Of a DNA stretch of 61,975 bases, positions 35,331-45,182 are shown piece after piece. How positions within the stretch are numbered: the first letter of the stretch is position 1; each line of letters starts with the position of its first letter. The notes under the pieces are model-generated. The model did no database searches. It was given only the letters and a program-made list of their open reading frames with translations, and was not told the DNA's origin. Source of the DNA: JAAZMA01 sp036720245. Its GTDB lineage: Bacteria > Bacillota > Clostridia > Tissierellales > Tepidimicrobiaceae. The position numbers and the translations under genes were made by a program. The stretch covers positions 1 through 61,975 of the forward strand of contig DAIMNI010000005.1 in assembly GCA_036720245.1 (NCBI GenBank). Direction: 5' to 3'.

Positions 35331-36350
35331 TTATTTATTCACGGTTTTTTTCAAAATTTCTATACTTTCTAGAGCCTTCCCAGTACCTATTGCTACACAA
35401 TCCAATGGACTTTCTGCAATATGAACAGGCATACCTGTTTCAGACTTAATTAATAAATCTACTCCATCTAAAAGTGCTCCTCCACCTGTTAACATAATTC
35501 CCTGCTCCATAATATCTGCTGCCAATTCAGGGGGTGTTTTTTCTAATGTAGATTTAATAGCTTCTAAAATATTATATATAGGCTCTTTCATGGCCTCGTA
35601 AATTTCCTTTGAACCTATTTCAACGGTCTTTGGCAAACCGCTTACTAAATCTCTTCCTCTAATTTTCATCTTAGATTCTTTAGCGTTTAAATTGGCAGAT
35701 CCTATAGTAATTTTAATATCTTCTGCTGTTCTTTCACCAATCATCAAACTATATTCTCTTTTAATATAATTAACTATGGATTCGTCTAGCTCATCTCCAC
35801 CTATTCTAATAGATTTACTAGTAACAATTCCACCTAGTGAAATTACTGCTACCTCTGTGGTTCCACCACCTACATCTACTATAAGACTACCTGTAGCCTC
35901 ATGAACTGGTAACCCAGCGCCTATAGCTGCTGCCATTGGTTCTTCTATTAAATAGGCATCTCTTGCTCCTGCATGAATGGCAGCTTCTTCTACTGCTCTT
36001 TTTTCTACTTCTGTTACGCCACTAGGTACACAAACCACTACTCTTGGTTGAAATAGTGAACGTCTTTTTTGAGTAGCACGTCTTATAAAATACTTTAACA
36101 TATTTTGTGTTATATCAAAATCGGCTATGACTCCATCCCTAAGAGGCCTAATTGCCACAATGTTTCCTGGAGTTCTACCTATCATTTTCTTCGCTTCTTC
36201 TCCAACAGCTAAAACTTGTTTGGTATTGGTTTGAATTGCCACAACCGAAGGTTCTCTTATTACAATATCCTTACCCTTAACATAAACTAGTGTATTTGCT
36301 GTTCCTAAATCAATTCCCATATCTTTTGTAAATGCACTAAATAGTCCCAT
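35331..36350 (-). CDS. mreB: Rod shape-determining actin MreB
   Basis: A 339-residue actin-like ATPase. MGIDLGTANTLVYVKGKDIV, RPLRDGVIADFD, VDVGGGTTEVAVISLGG and MLTGGGALL are the nucleotide-binding and hinge motifs. It follows radC by 27 bases and starts the mreBCD genes. Confidence 0.97.
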   Translation of the reverse strand: MGLFSAFTKDMGIDLGTANTLVYVKGKDIVIREPSVVAIQTNTKQVLAVGEEAKKMIGRTPGNIVAIRPLRDGVIADFDITQNMLKYFIRRATQKRRSLFQPRVVVCVPSGVTEVEKRAVEEAAIHAGARDAYLIEEPMAAAIGAGLPVHEATGSLIVDVGGGTTEVAVISLGGIVTSKSIRIGGDELDESIVNYIKREYSLMIGERTAEDIKITIGSANLNAKESKMKIRGRDLVSGLPKTVEIGSKEIYEAMKEPIYNILEAIKSTLEKTPPELAADIMEQGIMLTGGGALLDGVDLLIKSETGMPVHIAESPLDCVAIGTGKALESIEILKKTVNK

Positions 36351-36377
36351 ATAATTTGCTCCTTCCTTTTTATAAAA

Positions 36378-37085
36378 CTAAAAAATATTTCTTTGTTTAA
36401 AGCTTATATACTTATTATCACCAATTATTATATGATCTAAAACCTTTATTCCAATTATATTTCCTGCATCTATCAATCTATGCGTAATATTTATGTCCTC
36501 TGTACTTGGTGTCGGATCACCACTAGGGTGATTATGTACTAATATTACTGCATTAGCAGATTTTCTAATAGCTATATTAAAAACCTCCCTAGGATGTACT
36601 ATAGAGGCATTTAAATTGCCTACAGATATATTCTCTATGCTTATAATCTGATTTTTAGTATCTAGAATTAGAGTTTTAAAATATTCTTTCCTTAAATACC
36701 TCATTTCCTCCATTAAAAGGTCTGCTACTACTTGTGGAGAATCTACCTTAATTCTTTCCTCTCCTAAATTAGACGAAATCCTCTTGCCTAATTCAATGGC
36801 AGCCTGAATTTGTGATGCTTTACAAAGCCCTATACCCTTAACTTTAGTTAATTCTTCAATTTCTGCATGAGATAAATAGCTTATGCCAGACTTATCTATA
36901 CTAAGTAGTTTATTGGCTAAATCCAACGCAGTATCCTCTCCATGTCCTGTTCGAATTATAACTGCTATTAGTTCTGCATTAGATAGAGACTGAACCCCAT
37001 ATTTCTTTAGCTTTTCCCTAGGCCTTTCAGATAAGGGAAGATCCTTAATGGTATATCCTTTTACAAAATTAAGATTTTCATCCAT
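36378..37085 (-). CDS. radC: RadC-family JAB/MPN protein
   Basis: About 235 residues: an N-terminal helix-hairpin-helix region (TKVKGIGLCKASQI) and the JAMM metal motif VHNHPSGDPTPSTEDI. The name implies DNA repair, but the true role is unsettled. The start is the ATG at 37085, preceded by GTAGGTGA. Between maf and mreB, as in B. subtilis. Confidence 0.93.
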   Translation of the reverse strand: MDENLNFVKGYTIKDLPLSERPREKLKKYGVQSLSNAELIAVIIRTGHGEDTALDLANKLLSIDKSGISYLSHAEIEELTKVKGIGLCKASQIQAAIELGKRISSNLGEERIKVDSPQVVADLLMEEMRYLRKEYFKTLILDTKNQIISIENISVGNLNASIVHPREVFNIAIRKSANAVILVHNHPSGDPTPSTEDINITHRLIDAGNIIGIKVLDHIIIGDNKYISFKQRNIF

Positions 37086-37103
37086 ATTTATCACCTACAC
37101 TTT

Positions 37104-37685
37104 TTATATTAGTCTTATGTCAAAGTGCTTCTCTAATAAAATGTCCAATCTATATAGGGGAAGTCCTACTACATTAAAATAACATCCATTAATCCCCTCT
37201 ATTAAAGCCCCACCTATACCTTGAATTCCATAGGCACCAGCTTTATCTCTATACTCTCCTGTTTTAATATAATTGTTCATGGTTTTATCATCTAATTTTC
37301 TAAATTTAACATAGGTTTTTTCAAAATCTATTATTTTAATATTAGTACTAGCTTTCATAATACATAAACCTGTAACAACTTCATGCTTCCTACCACTTAA
37401 TAATTTTAGCATATCTTTTGCATCTTCTTCATTTCTTGGTTTTCCTAGTAGCTTTCCATCAAGGCCAACTAAAGTATCACAAGCTATAATTATTTCACCT
37501 TTATTAAGGCTATTATATACCTGATTAGCTTTTTCAAAGGATAAGGCCATAGAGGCCTCCTCTATACTATCTTTAATAGACAGTTTTTCAACTACATTAG
37601 GCTTGATTATTGTAGCATTTATATTAAATTTTTTTAATAATTCTATCCTCCTAGGAGATGATGATGCAAGAACTATATTATTCAT
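37104..37685 (-). CDS. maf: Maf-type nucleotide pyrophosphatase
   Basis: A 193-residue Maf protein that hydrolyses non-canonical or dTTP/UTP nucleotides. NIVLASSSPRRIELLKKF, IIACDTLVGLDGKLLGKPR and YRDKAGAYGIQGIGGALIEG are conserved. Confidence 0.95.
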   Translation of the reverse strand: MNNIVLASSSPRRIELLKKFNINATIIKPNVVEKLSIKDSIEEASMALSFEKANQVYNSLNKGEIIIACDTLVGLDGKLLGKPRNEEDAKDMLKLLSGRKHEVVTGLCIMKASTNIKIIDFEKTYVKFRKLDDKTMNNYIKTGEYRDKAGAYGIQGIGGALIEGINGCYFNVVGLPLYRLDILLEKHFDIRLI

Positions 37686-37700
37686 TATATCACCTTCAGA

Positions 37701-38216
37701 TTAATTAAAATATAATTTCAAATGCTTTTTTAAATTTTTTACTATATAAATAGAGGCTAGCCCCACAAAATATCCAGTAAAAAGACTGGTTAATAGAAGT
37801 ATGGGATAGTATGAAAAAATTCTAAAATTTTTCATCATTAAACTAGCTACTAATATTTGACCAAAATTATGTGCTACTGCACCTAATATACTTACACCTA
37901 TTAAACTAAATATCTTTGAAAAATTTCTCAATGCGAAATACATAGTAAATAGGGAGAATATAGAACCTGTTAAACTATAGAAAAGGCTAGAGACACTACC
38001 TGTTGCTAAAGTAAAAGCAAAGGATTTAAGTATTCCCACAGTTAGAGCCTCTTTAAATCCAAATACTACTAAAGTAATTAGTATCACTATATTGGATAGC
38101 CCTAATTTGGCACCAGGTGCTATAAAAGGTATAGGTATCATAGATTCAATTATACTAAGTGCTAGCCCAAGAGAAACTAATAATGATAAGAAAATTAATT
38201 TTTTCAAACCCTTCAT
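37701..38216 (-). CDS. Gx transporter family protein (HepS component I-like)
   Basis: A 171-residue protein with about five membrane helices. GAKLGLSNIVILITLVVFG and LGAVAHNFGQILVA are typical of the Hpre_diP_synt_I/Gx transporter family, ECF S-component-like proteins. It is the standard neighbour of the NusG-II protein and Rnf or ApbE genes in Clostridia. The substrate is unknown. Confidence 0.85.
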   Translation of the reverse strand: MKGLKKLIFLSLLVSLGLALSIIESMIPIPFIAPGAKLGLSNIVILITLVVFGFKEALTVGILKSFAFTLATGSVSSLFYSLTGSIFSLFTMYFALRNFSKIFSLIGVSILGAVAHNFGQILVASLMMKNFRIFSYYPILLLTSLFTGYFVGLASIYIVKNLKKHLKLYFN

Positions 38217-38230
38217 ATTTATTCCACCTT

Positions 38231-38620
38231 CTAATGGCTTATATAATCTACATCCCTTTCATCCTTTATACCTTTTATTTCAATTACTAATCTATTAGGT
38301 AAACAAACAATGAGTTCTCCAGTTTTAGAAATATAGCCTTGTTTTACATCTAATTGATCTGGACAACTTGCTTCTATTACTCGAACTTTTCCATCCCCAA
38401 TTTCAATTAAATTATAGCCAAACTCTGTCTCTATAGGTATTGTCTTTCCTACAACTTTTTTATCAAAGATAATACGTTTTATTTCTTTTCCATCTACTTG
38501 TACGCTAATATATTTTTCATCTACATTTAGTGCAGAGTCCTTAATATAAAATAAAGATACCAAACTAAGAACTATAATTGAGATTATTAAATATTTGTCG
38601 CCTTTTGTCAATATATTCAC
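38231..38620 (-). CDS. NusG domain II-containing protein
   Basis: A 129-residue protein with one N-terminal membrane helix (YLIISIIVLSLVSLFYI) and the NusG-II fold (IEIGDGKVRVIEASCPDQL and ICLPNRLVIEI-like). Often next to Gx transporters and FMN proteins. Function unknown; a role in assembling flavin-dependent machines is conjecture. Confidence 0.82.
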   Translation of the reverse strand: MNILTKGDKYLIISIIVLSLVSLFYIKDSALNVDEKYISVQVDGKEIKRIIFDKKVVGKTIPIETEFGYNLIEIGDGKVRVIEASCPDQLDVKQGYISKTGELIVCLPNRLVIEIKGIKDERDVDYISH

Positions 38621-38709
38621 CCTTTTATTTTTAAGGTATGATTAATCTATATTATAATAAGTTTATCATTTATACTTTTTATTTACAAGAAGGATTTTTA
38701 AAAAATAAA

Positions 38710-38726
38710 AGAGCCTAAATTAGGCT
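38710..38726 (-). terminator. Terminator after the rnf operon
   Basis: GAGCCTAATTTAGGCTC on the minus strand followed by TTTTATTTTTT, just past rnfB. It isolates the Rnf transcript from the NusG-II gene. Confidence 0.85.
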
Positions 38727-38731
38727 CTAAA

Positions 38732-39544
38732 TTATTCAGCTTTTACTTTTATCTCTTTTAAACTAGTCCATATAGCCTTTGTTGGACATTTTTCGGCACA
38801 TATACCGCAATTGCTACATTTATCATAGTCTATTTCTGCCAAAAAATCCTCAAAAGTAAAGGCATCTTCAGGACAATTTTTTACACACATTTGACAGCCT
38901 ATACAGCCAATACTACAATTCCCTCTAACAGCTTTTCCTGCATCATTACTTTTACATTTTACAATAAATTCTTGTTCATAAGGCACTAATTCAATAATAT
39001 GCTTTGGACATACTGCTATACATTTTTCACAAGAAGTACATTTTTCTCTATCTATAACTGCTACTCCGTCGATTATCTGAATTGCGTCAAATTCGCAAGC
39101 ATCTTTACAAGTGCCACAACCTAAACACCCATAGGAACAGGATTTACCTCCACCAGCTAAAATATTTTGTGCTCTACAATCCTTTATACCATCATATACA
39201 TATTTACTTTTAGCCTTGTTACAATCTCCTTGGCATAATACAACTGCTACTTTTTTAACGGCCTTTGCTGGATTTACTCCCATAATATCTGCTACCTTAT
39301 CTGCTACATCCTGTCCACCTACATTACAAGCATTTATTGGTGCCTTTCCTTCTGCTATGGCATTTGCCAATCCATCACAACCAGGGTATCCACAGGCACC
39401 ACAATTTGCCCCTGGCAATACTCCTCTTACCTCTTCTACCTTTGGATTTGTTTCTACCTCAAAGGCCTTAGATGCTATGGAAAGACCTGCACCAAATAAA
39501 ATTCCTAAGCCTCCTAATACGGTTACTGGTTCCAATATACCCAT
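38732..39544 (-). CDS. rnfB: Rnf complex subunit RnfB (polyferredoxin)
   Basis: A 270-residue cytoplasm-facing subunit. After a short membrane helix comes the Fes cluster (NCGACGYPGCDGLA), then four-cysteine modules CLGCGTCKDAC, CTSCEKCIAVCP, CIGCQMCVKNCP and CSNCGICAEKCP. It takes electrons from reduced ferredoxin. Last gene of the operon rnfCDGEAB. Confidence 0.95.
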   Translation of the reverse strand: MGILEPVTVLGGLGILFGAGLSIASKAFEVETNPKVEEVRGVLPGANCGACGYPGCDGLANAIAEGKAPINACNVGGQDVADKVADIMGVNPAKAVKKVAVVLCQGDCNKAKSKYVYDGIKDCRAQNILAGGGKSCSYGCLGCGTCKDACEFDAIQIIDGVAVIDREKCTSCEKCIAVCPKHIIELVPYEQEFIVKCKSNDAGKAVRGNCSIGCIGCQMCVKNCPEDAFTFEDFLAEIDYDKCSNCGICAEKCPTKAIWTSLKEIKVKAE

Positions 39545-39556
39545 ATTTTACACCTC

Positions 39557-40129
39557 CTATACAAGTCCATTAAATCCTAAAAATGCTATGGACATAAGAC
39601 CTGCTGTAATTAATGCGATAGGGAAACCTTCTAATACACTTGGTACCTCTTGAATTTCAAATTTTTCTCTTATGGCAGATATTAAAATTAAAGACAACAT
39701 AAATCCAAGGGATGCTCCAATTGCAGTAAATATAGTTTCAATTAAACTGTTTCCGTTTTGAACATTTAATAATGCCACGCCTAAAACTATACAGTTTGTA
39801 GTAATTAATGGTAAATATACTCCAAGTGCACTATATAATCCTGGGCTTAGTTTTTTCATTACCATTTCCACAAATTGAACCAAAGCTGCTATTACCAATA
39901 TAAATACTATGGTTTCCAAATAAACTAATTCTCGAGGTAATAGTATATATTTGTGGACTGCATAGGTTATAATAGAAGATAATGTAACTACAAAGGTTAC
40001 TGCAATACCCATGCCTGTTGCAGTTTCAGTTTTATTAGATACTCCCAAAAAAGGACATATACCTAAAAATCGTGCCAATACATAATTATTTACGAAAATA
40101 TTACTAATCAATATGGTAAAGATGTTCAT
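39557..40129 (-). CDS. rnfA: Rnf complex membrane subunit RnfA
   Basis: A 190-residue integral membrane protein with six helices. FVNNYVLARFLGICPFLGVS and TNCIVLGVALLN are diagnostic; the Cys in each half binds the shared membrane [2Fe-2S] cluster with RnfE. Confidence 0.96.
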   Translation of the reverse strand: MNIFTILISNIFVNNYVLARFLGICPFLGVSNKTETATGMGIAVTFVVTLSSIITYAVHKYILLPRELVYLETIVFILVIAALVQFVEMVMKKLSPGLYSALGVYLPLITTNCIVLGVALLNVQNGNSLIETIFTAIGASLGFMLSLILISAIREKFEIQEVPSVLEGFPIALITAGLMSIAFLGFNGLV

Positions 40130-40145
40130 CTATATTCACTCCTTC

Positions 40146-40751
40146 CTAAGCCTCAGTAGTTTTTTTCTTTTTCCTTACACTATTAAATATGGCTATTAAT
40201 ATACCTAGTAATATAAATGCACCTGGAGGCATTATGAAGATTAAAGCTGGTTCAAAATTTGGTCCAAATAACATTTTGCCAAATATGCTTCCTGCACCTA
40301 ATATTTCCCTAATGCTACCCAGTATTAATAAAGCCATAGTATATCCTAAGCCCATGCCTAATCCATCCACAGCAGATGCCAATACATTGTTTTTAGATGC
40401 AAAAGCCTCTGCCCTAGCTAGAATTATACAATTAACTACTATTAAGGGTATAAATATACCTAATTCATTATATAGATCCTGAGTATAAGCCTTCATAAAC
40501 ATTTCTACTATTGTTACAAAAGTTGCAATAACCACAACAAAGGCTGGAATTCGGATTTTATCTGGTATTGCCTTCCTTAGAAGGGATATTACCACATTAG
40601 AGCCTATTAAAACCCCTGTTACTGCCAATCCCATAGCCAATCCGTTTTTTGCAGAAGTAGATACTGCTAGTACTGAACACATACCTATCAATTGTACAAA
40701 TATAGGATTCTCCGTTATAAGCCCATTTTTAAAGATTTTAGATAATTTCAA
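40146..40751 (-). CDS. rnfE: Rnf complex membrane subunit RnfE
   Basis: A 201-residue membrane protein, inverted relative of RnfA. ENPIFVQLIGMCSVLAVS and VNCIILARAEAFASKN mark the family. The gene lies between rnfG and rnfA. Confidence 0.96.
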   Translation of the reverse strand: MKLSKIFKNGLITENPIFVQLIGMCSVLAVSTSAKNGLAMGLAVTGVLIGSNVVISLLRKAIPDKIRIPAFVVVIATFVTIVEMFMKAYTQDLYNELGIFIPLIVVNCIILARAEAFASKNNVLASAVDGLGMGLGYTMALLILGSIREILGAGSIFGKMLFGPNFEPALIFIMPPGAFILLGILIAIFNSVRKKKKTTEA

Positions 40752-40773
40752 TTTTTACACCTCCGTAAATTAG

Positions 40774-41349
40774 CTAATCTGCTAATCTCTCATTGTAAAT
40801 TTCACGTGCAGTATTTACCCCTTTTAATATAGCATCTGTAGTTCTAGTAGCACTGGTTAAAGCCTGAACTTCTGATTCCCCAGAAGGCTTTTTAGATGCT
40901 GTTATTTCCTCCGCTACAGATCTATTTCTAAAAGATTCAGTAAAATAAGGTTTAGTTGCATTGGCACCAAGGCCTGGTGTTTCACTATGATTTAATATTT
41001 TTATTCCTGTAATTTTTCCATTTGTAGAAATACCTGTCATAAATTCAATTTCTTTACCATAGCCATTTACAACAGTTTTAATGGTATAGCCCACTAAATT
41101 TCCCCCATCATAGGCTTCGAAAATTTCTAAAACATTTTTATCGCTATTTTTAATTTCGTTTAATTTACTTTCCTCCAAAGGTTTAAATTTCTTCCCCTCA
41201 GGTAGTATCTCAGCTTTTGCCTGTTTATCTTTTAGGGCATCTGCCTCTGCAATTCTTGGTGCAGTAATGTCATTTGAAACAGACAATATAGCTGCGGAAA
41301 TTGCAGTAATTAAAAATAATACTAATGCTAATTTTAATGTTTCATTCAT
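40774..41349 (-). CDS. rnfG: Rnf complex FMN subunit RnfG
   Basis: A 191-residue protein with an N-terminal membrane helix and an FMN-bind domain. The covalent FMN site is in QALTSATRTTDAIL (S/T-A-T-x-T). ApbE, encoded about 14 kb downstream, is the enzyme expected to load it. Confidence 0.95.
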   Translation of the reverse strand: MNETLKLALVLFLITAISAAILSVSNDITAPRIAEADALKDKQAKAEILPEGKKFKPLEESKLNEIKNSDKNVLEIFEAYDGGNLVGYTIKTVVNGYGKEIEFMTGISTNGKITGIKILNHSETPGLGANATKPYFTESFRNRSVAEEITASKKPSGESEVQALTSATRTTDAILKGVNTAREIYNERLAD

Positions 41350-42384
41350 TTACTTCACCTCCCCAAATACTTTAGGGTTTGTAAGTCTTTCTATTAATGG
41401 TGTAGCCACATTCATTAATAATATAGAATAGGATACTCCTTCAGGATATCCACCTTTAACCCGAATAATTGCGGTTAAAAATCCAGCTCCAATTCCAAAT
41501 ATTATTCTACCCATAGGTGTTACCGGCGTCGAAGCATAGTCTGTAGCCATATAAAAAGCACCTAGTATTAAACCTCCGCCTAATAGATGATAAGGTATAA
41601 GCTCCATTTCTACACCTAATAATACTAACATGATAAAAGTTGTACCTATATAAAATACTGGAACTTTCCAATCAATTACCTGCCTAATAATTAAATAGGC
41701 GGCTCCTATTAATAATAATAGTGCTGAAGTCTCACCAATAGCACCTGGAATGTTTCCTATAAACATATCTATAAGCTGTGGTAATTCTACCCCTGCAGCC
41801 TCACTAGCTGAAGATACAGCTTCTACAGTTGCTGATGCTGCACCATCGGCTCCCATACCATATTTCATTATTGCTAAGGGAGTAGCTGAAGTCATTACAT
41901 CTGGTCTAGTTCCTGTAAAAGTTGACATATGAGTAGGCCAAGATACTAAAAGCATTGCCCTTGCAGCTAATGCAGGATTCATAAAATTAGAGCCTAAGCC
42001 ACCAAAAAATTGTTTCACTATAATAATAGCAAAAGCAGAACCTGCAACTGGTATCCACCAAGGTGCTGTTGCTGGTAAATTAAATGCAAGTAAAATCCCT
42101 GTTATAACTGCGGATAAATCATTTATTGTAATTTCTTTATGAAAAAATTTTTGTGTTATAGCTTCAAAAAAGACTGAAGATGCCACTGATATTAAAATTA
42201 ATTTTAATGCATTTAGTCCGAAAAAATACACACTTCCAATCATAGCAGGTACAAGGGCTATGATTACATCTAACATTATCCTCTGTATAGATTCATTAGA
42301 TCTTATATGAGGAGATGATGAAACAATTAATGATTTATCTAAGGCAATATCTATCTTAGAATTATTTATTGCTTTACTATCCAT
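41350..42384 (-). CDS. rnfD: Rnf complex membrane subunit RnfD
   Basis: A 344-residue membrane protein. SSPHIRSNESIQRIMLDVII starts the family and FGGLGSNFMNPALAARAMLL holds its core; the FMN threonine is in MTSATPLAI. It starts immediately upstream of rnfG (stop and start abut). Confidence 0.96.
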   Translation of the reverse strand: MDSKAINNSKIDIALDKSLIVSSSPHIRSNESIQRIMLDVIIALVPAMIGSVYFFGLNALKLILISVASSVFFEAITQKFFHKEITINDLSAVITGILLAFNLPATAPWWIPVAGSAFAIIIVKQFFGGLGSNFMNPALAARAMLLVSWPTHMSTFTGTRPDVMTSATPLAIMKYGMGADGAASATVEAVSSASEAAGVELPQLIDMFIGNIPGAIGETSALLLLIGAAYLIIRQVIDWKVPVFYIGTTFIMLVLLGVEMELIPYHLLGGGLILGAFYMATDYASTPVTPMGRIIFGIGAGFLTAIIRVKGGYPEGVSYSILLMNVATPLIERLTNPKVFGEVK

Positions 42385-42399
42385 TTCATTTCCCCCTAA

Positions 42400-43734
42400 C
42401 TAATTTGATCTTTTTCTTTTAGAAATTATTTCTCTCTTTGCAACTCTTATAGACTCCACTAAAGGTCTTTTTGCTGGGCAAATATAAGAACAAGCTCCAC
42501 ATTCTACACAATCTAGTGCATGTAGTTCTTCCGCTTTATCAAATTTATCTTTTAAGGAATAAGAACTTAAATATAATGGTTGCAAATTAACTGGACATAC
42601 TTCCACACATTTGCCACATTTTATACAAGGTCCCATAGGCTGTGGTTTTGCTTCTTCTTCAGTTAATACTAAAATCCCACCAGAACCTTTAATTACAGGC
42701 ACATCTATAGTAAATTGGCTAATACCCATCATGGGACCACCCATTACAATTTTTCCAGGTGAATTTTCATTAAAACCACCACATTGAGCAATTAAATCTT
42801 TAAAAGGAGTGCCTATTTTAGCAATTAAATTTTTAGGTTCCTTTATTCCATTTCCTGTGATTGTTACAATTCTTTCATACAAAGGTTTTCCCTCTAAAAC
42901 TGCATCTGCTATAGCTTTAGTGGTAGATACATTGCATACTATAGCCCCTACATCCATAGGTAATCCTCCAGAAGGGACTTTTCTATTTAAAGTAGCTGAA
43001 ATCAATCTTTTTTCGTCTCCTTGAGGATACTTTACCTTCAAAGATGCTACTTTAATATTGTTTTCCTTTTCACTGGCCTTTTTTAAAATTTCTATGGCAT
43101 CAGCTTTATTGTTTTCAATTGCAATTATGCCATTATCTACATTTACAGCCTTCATTATAGCCTTTAATCCAAATACTATTTTTTCAGACTCATTAAGCAT
43201 TAATTTATGATCTGCTGTTAAATAAGGCTCGCATTCTGCCCCATTTATTATAATAGTATCAATCTTCTTATCAGGAGGAGGAGATAATTTTACATAAGTT
43301 GGAAAACCTGCCCCTCCCATACCTGTTATACCAGCTTCCTTAATTATCTCAATAATTTCTTTTGAAGATAATTCTTTCAAGCTACCTTTAGGTTTTACAG
43401 ATTCGTGTAATTGATTTTTTCCATCAGATTCAATTACTACACAATTTACAGTGAGACCTGTGGGTATAGCCATTGGCGTAATGCTTTTTACCTTACCTGA
43501 TACTGATGAATGAACTGGTGCAGATACAAAGGCCTCAGATTGTCCAATTTTTTGTCCTACCTTCACCTCGTCCCCTGGCTTTACCAAAGGTTCGCAAGGT
43601 GCCCCTGTGTGTTGATGTAATGGAATCATTACTATTTCCGGTTCCATTGCTCTCTTTAATGGGGCATTTTCAGATAGTTCTTTATACTCTGGTACATTTA
43701 CCCCGCCCTTAAAAGTGAGATCTTTTAGATTCAT
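42400..43734 (-). CDS. rnfC: Rnf complex subunit RnfC (NADH dehydrogenase-like)
   Basis: About 444 residues, first gene of the operon. FKGGVNVPEYKELSENAP, GMGGAGFPTYVKL (NADH/FMN site) and two [4Fe-4S] modules (CIKCGKCVEVCP and CVECGACSYICP) fit RnfC, the NAD+-reducing subunit. The ATG at 43734 is chosen because GAGGTG lies 6 bases before it. Confidence 0.95.
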   Translation of the reverse strand: MNLKDLTFKGGVNVPEYKELSENAPLKRAMEPEIVMIPLHQHTGAPCEPLVKPGDEVKVGQKIGQSEAFVSAPVHSSVSGKVKSITPMAIPTGLTVNCVVIESDGKNQLHESVKPKGSLKELSSKEIIEIIKEAGITGMGGAGFPTYVKLSPPPDKKIDTIIINGAECEPYLTADHKLMLNESEKIVFGLKAIMKAVNVDNGIIAIENNKADAIEILKKASEKENNIKVASLKVKYPQGDEKRLISATLNRKVPSGGLPMDVGAIVCNVSTTKAIADAVLEGKPLYERIVTITGNGIKEPKNLIAKIGTPFKDLIAQCGGFNENSPGKIVMGGPMMGISQFTIDVPVIKGSGGILVLTEEEAKPQPMGPCIKCGKCVEVCPVNLQPLYLSSYSLKDKFDKAEELHALDCVECGACSYICPAKRPLVESIRVAKREIISKRKRSN

Positions 43735-43802
43735 CCTTTCCACCTCTTTTTTAAAATTCTTTAATTGTCTAAAAACAAATATTAATATCCTTGCATATAT
43801 TC

Positions 43803-43831
43803 AAATAAGCCCTAGAATTAAGGGCTTATTT
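43803..43831. terminator. Hairpin in the rnf leader
   Basis: AAATAAGCCCT and AGGGCTTATTT form an 11-base-pair stem with a 7-base loop. On the plus strand it is followed by TTCATT. It may be an mRNA leader hairpin, or end transcription from dinB. Confidence 0.5.
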
Positions 43832-43846
43832 TCATTCTACAAATTA

Positions 43847-43855
43847 ATTATAGCA
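43847..43855 (-). promoter_or_regulatory. Extended -10 promoter candidate for rnf
   Basis: TGCTATAAT on the minus strand, an extended -10. No good -35 is seen at the usual distance. It would give a leader of about 105 bases containing the hairpin. Confidence 0.45.
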
Positions 43856-44041
43856 TTATTTTCTTCCTATGTATACCCTATAAGAGTATTGAGATTTATT
43901 TAACGAACATTGTATTTACTATGTTACACGAGATGCGCCGTTTAAAATAGCACTATTCAAGACTATGTATAAATACTGCGATAATTGAAAATTTATCTTT
44001 TACTAGGGATTTATCGTATTATTTGTTAATTAACAAACACT

Positions 44042-45088
44042 TCATATTTCCATGCTTAATTGTAGTGGATCTTCAGGATATATTAGATTTGATACAGTAA
44101 GCCCTATTAGCCTTATAGGCTTAGATACTATGAACTTTTCTAACAGTATATACTTTCCAATTTCAAAAATTTTATCTTTATTATCTATAGGTATGTTTAA
44201 AGTAATGCTTCTAGTCTCCACAGTAAAATCATTATATTTTAATTTTACAGTAATAGTTTTGGCTAAATAACCTTTAGCTATCAATTTACTAGATAAATTT
44301 AAAGAATAGCTTTTTAAATATTCTATTAAATATTTTATATCTTCTACATCTTTTGAAAAGGTTTCTTCCTCCCCGATAGATTGATTTAAAACACTGTATT
44401 CTACTGGTCTATTATCTATACCATGGGAAAAGTCATAAATTTCCTTTCCTCTTTTCCCAAATAATTTTACTAATACTTCTAAATCATAATTTTGAATATC
44501 CTCTATATAATAGAGCCCTAGTCTATTTAATTCATTTTCCATCATAGGACCTACACCCCAGAGTTTTCTAACAGATAGTGGCCTTAACATTTCTATTGCT
44601 TCAGCTTTTTTTATTATGGTAAATCCATTAGGCTTTTCCATATCCGATGCAAGTTTAGCCAAAAATTTATTATAAGATATGCCAATGGAAGCCGTTAAGT
44701 TTTGTTCTCTTTTTATATCCTTTTTTATGGACTTTGCAATTTCAATGGGGTTTTCTTCACTTATATCTAAAAATGCCTCATCTATGGAAATTGATTCTAT
44801 TGCACTAGAATATCTCCCAAATATTTTATGTATTTCTCTAGATGTATCTTTATATTTTTCCATATTTACTGGCAAAAATATCCCATTTGGGCATAGTTTC
44901 TTAGCAGTCTTTCCAGGCATAGCAGAATGTACTCCATATTTTCTTGCCTCATAAGAGGCAGTACAAACTACACCCCTATCACTTGCCCCCCCAATAATTA
45001 TAGGTTTCCCCTTTAGACTAAGATTGTCTCTTTGTTCTACAGATGCGTAAAAGGCATCCATATCTATGTGAATAATGGATCTATTCAT
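44042..45088 (-). CDS. dinB: DNA polymerase IV (Y-family)
   Basis: A 348-residue translesion polymerase. IIHIDMDAFYASVEQRDN and SIDEAFLDIS supply the metal-binding acidic residues, and SIGISYNKFLAKLASDMEKP and LWGVGPMMENEL follow. Normal length. No beta-clamp motif is obvious at the end. Confidence 0.96.
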   Translation of the reverse strand: MNRSIIHIDMDAFYASVEQRDNLSLKGKPIIIGGASDRGVVCTASYEARKYGVHSAMPGKTAKKLCPNGIFLPVNMEKYKDTSREIHKIFGRYSSAIESISIDEAFLDISEENPIEIAKSIKKDIKREQNLTASIGISYNKFLAKLASDMEKPNGFTIIKKAEAIEMLRPLSVRKLWGVGPMMENELNRLGLYYIEDIQNYDLEVLVKLFGKRGKEIYDFSHGIDNRPVEYSVLNQSIGEEETFSKDVEDIKYLIEYLKSYSLNLSSKLIAKGYLAKTITVKLKYNDFTVETRSITLNIPIDNKDKIFEIGKYILLEKFIVSKPIRLIGLTVSNLIYPEDPLQLSMEI

Positions 45089-45150
45089 GGCTTATCACCC
45101 CAAAATATTTGTACCTGGTACTGACTTACTGACTTATTGGATACAAAAAA

Positions 45151-45170
45151 GATGTGCAACAATACACATC
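45151..45170 (-). terminator. Terminator after tRNA-Leu(GAG)
   Basis: GATGTG, loop, CACATC then TTTTTTG on the minus strand, 13 bases after the tRNA. Confidence 0.8.
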
Positions 45171-45182
45171 CCTTCTTTATAA

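Larger units (their letters stand above)
43735..44041. other. 307-base gap between rnfC and dinB
   Basis: It holds the rnf promoter candidate, a hairpin (43803-43831) in the likely rnf leader, and an A/T-rich stretch next to dinB with no open frame that I can support. A short GC-richer piece (ACACGAGATGCGCCG, near 43926) stands out but I do not recognise it. Confidence 0.6.

Noticed and set aside
22005..37685. Whether this dense minus-strand run is a mobile island
   Set aside because: Gene content and order match the conserved housekeeping block of Clostridia; no integrase, transposase or att repeats are present.
44023..44036. TTGTTAATTAACAA palindrome, resembling a Rex redox-sensor site upstream of rnf
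   Set aside because: The Rex box needs a 4-base gap between the TTGTTAA and TTAACAA arms. Here the arms are directly joined, and the site is about 290 bases from rnfC, right beside the dinB end.
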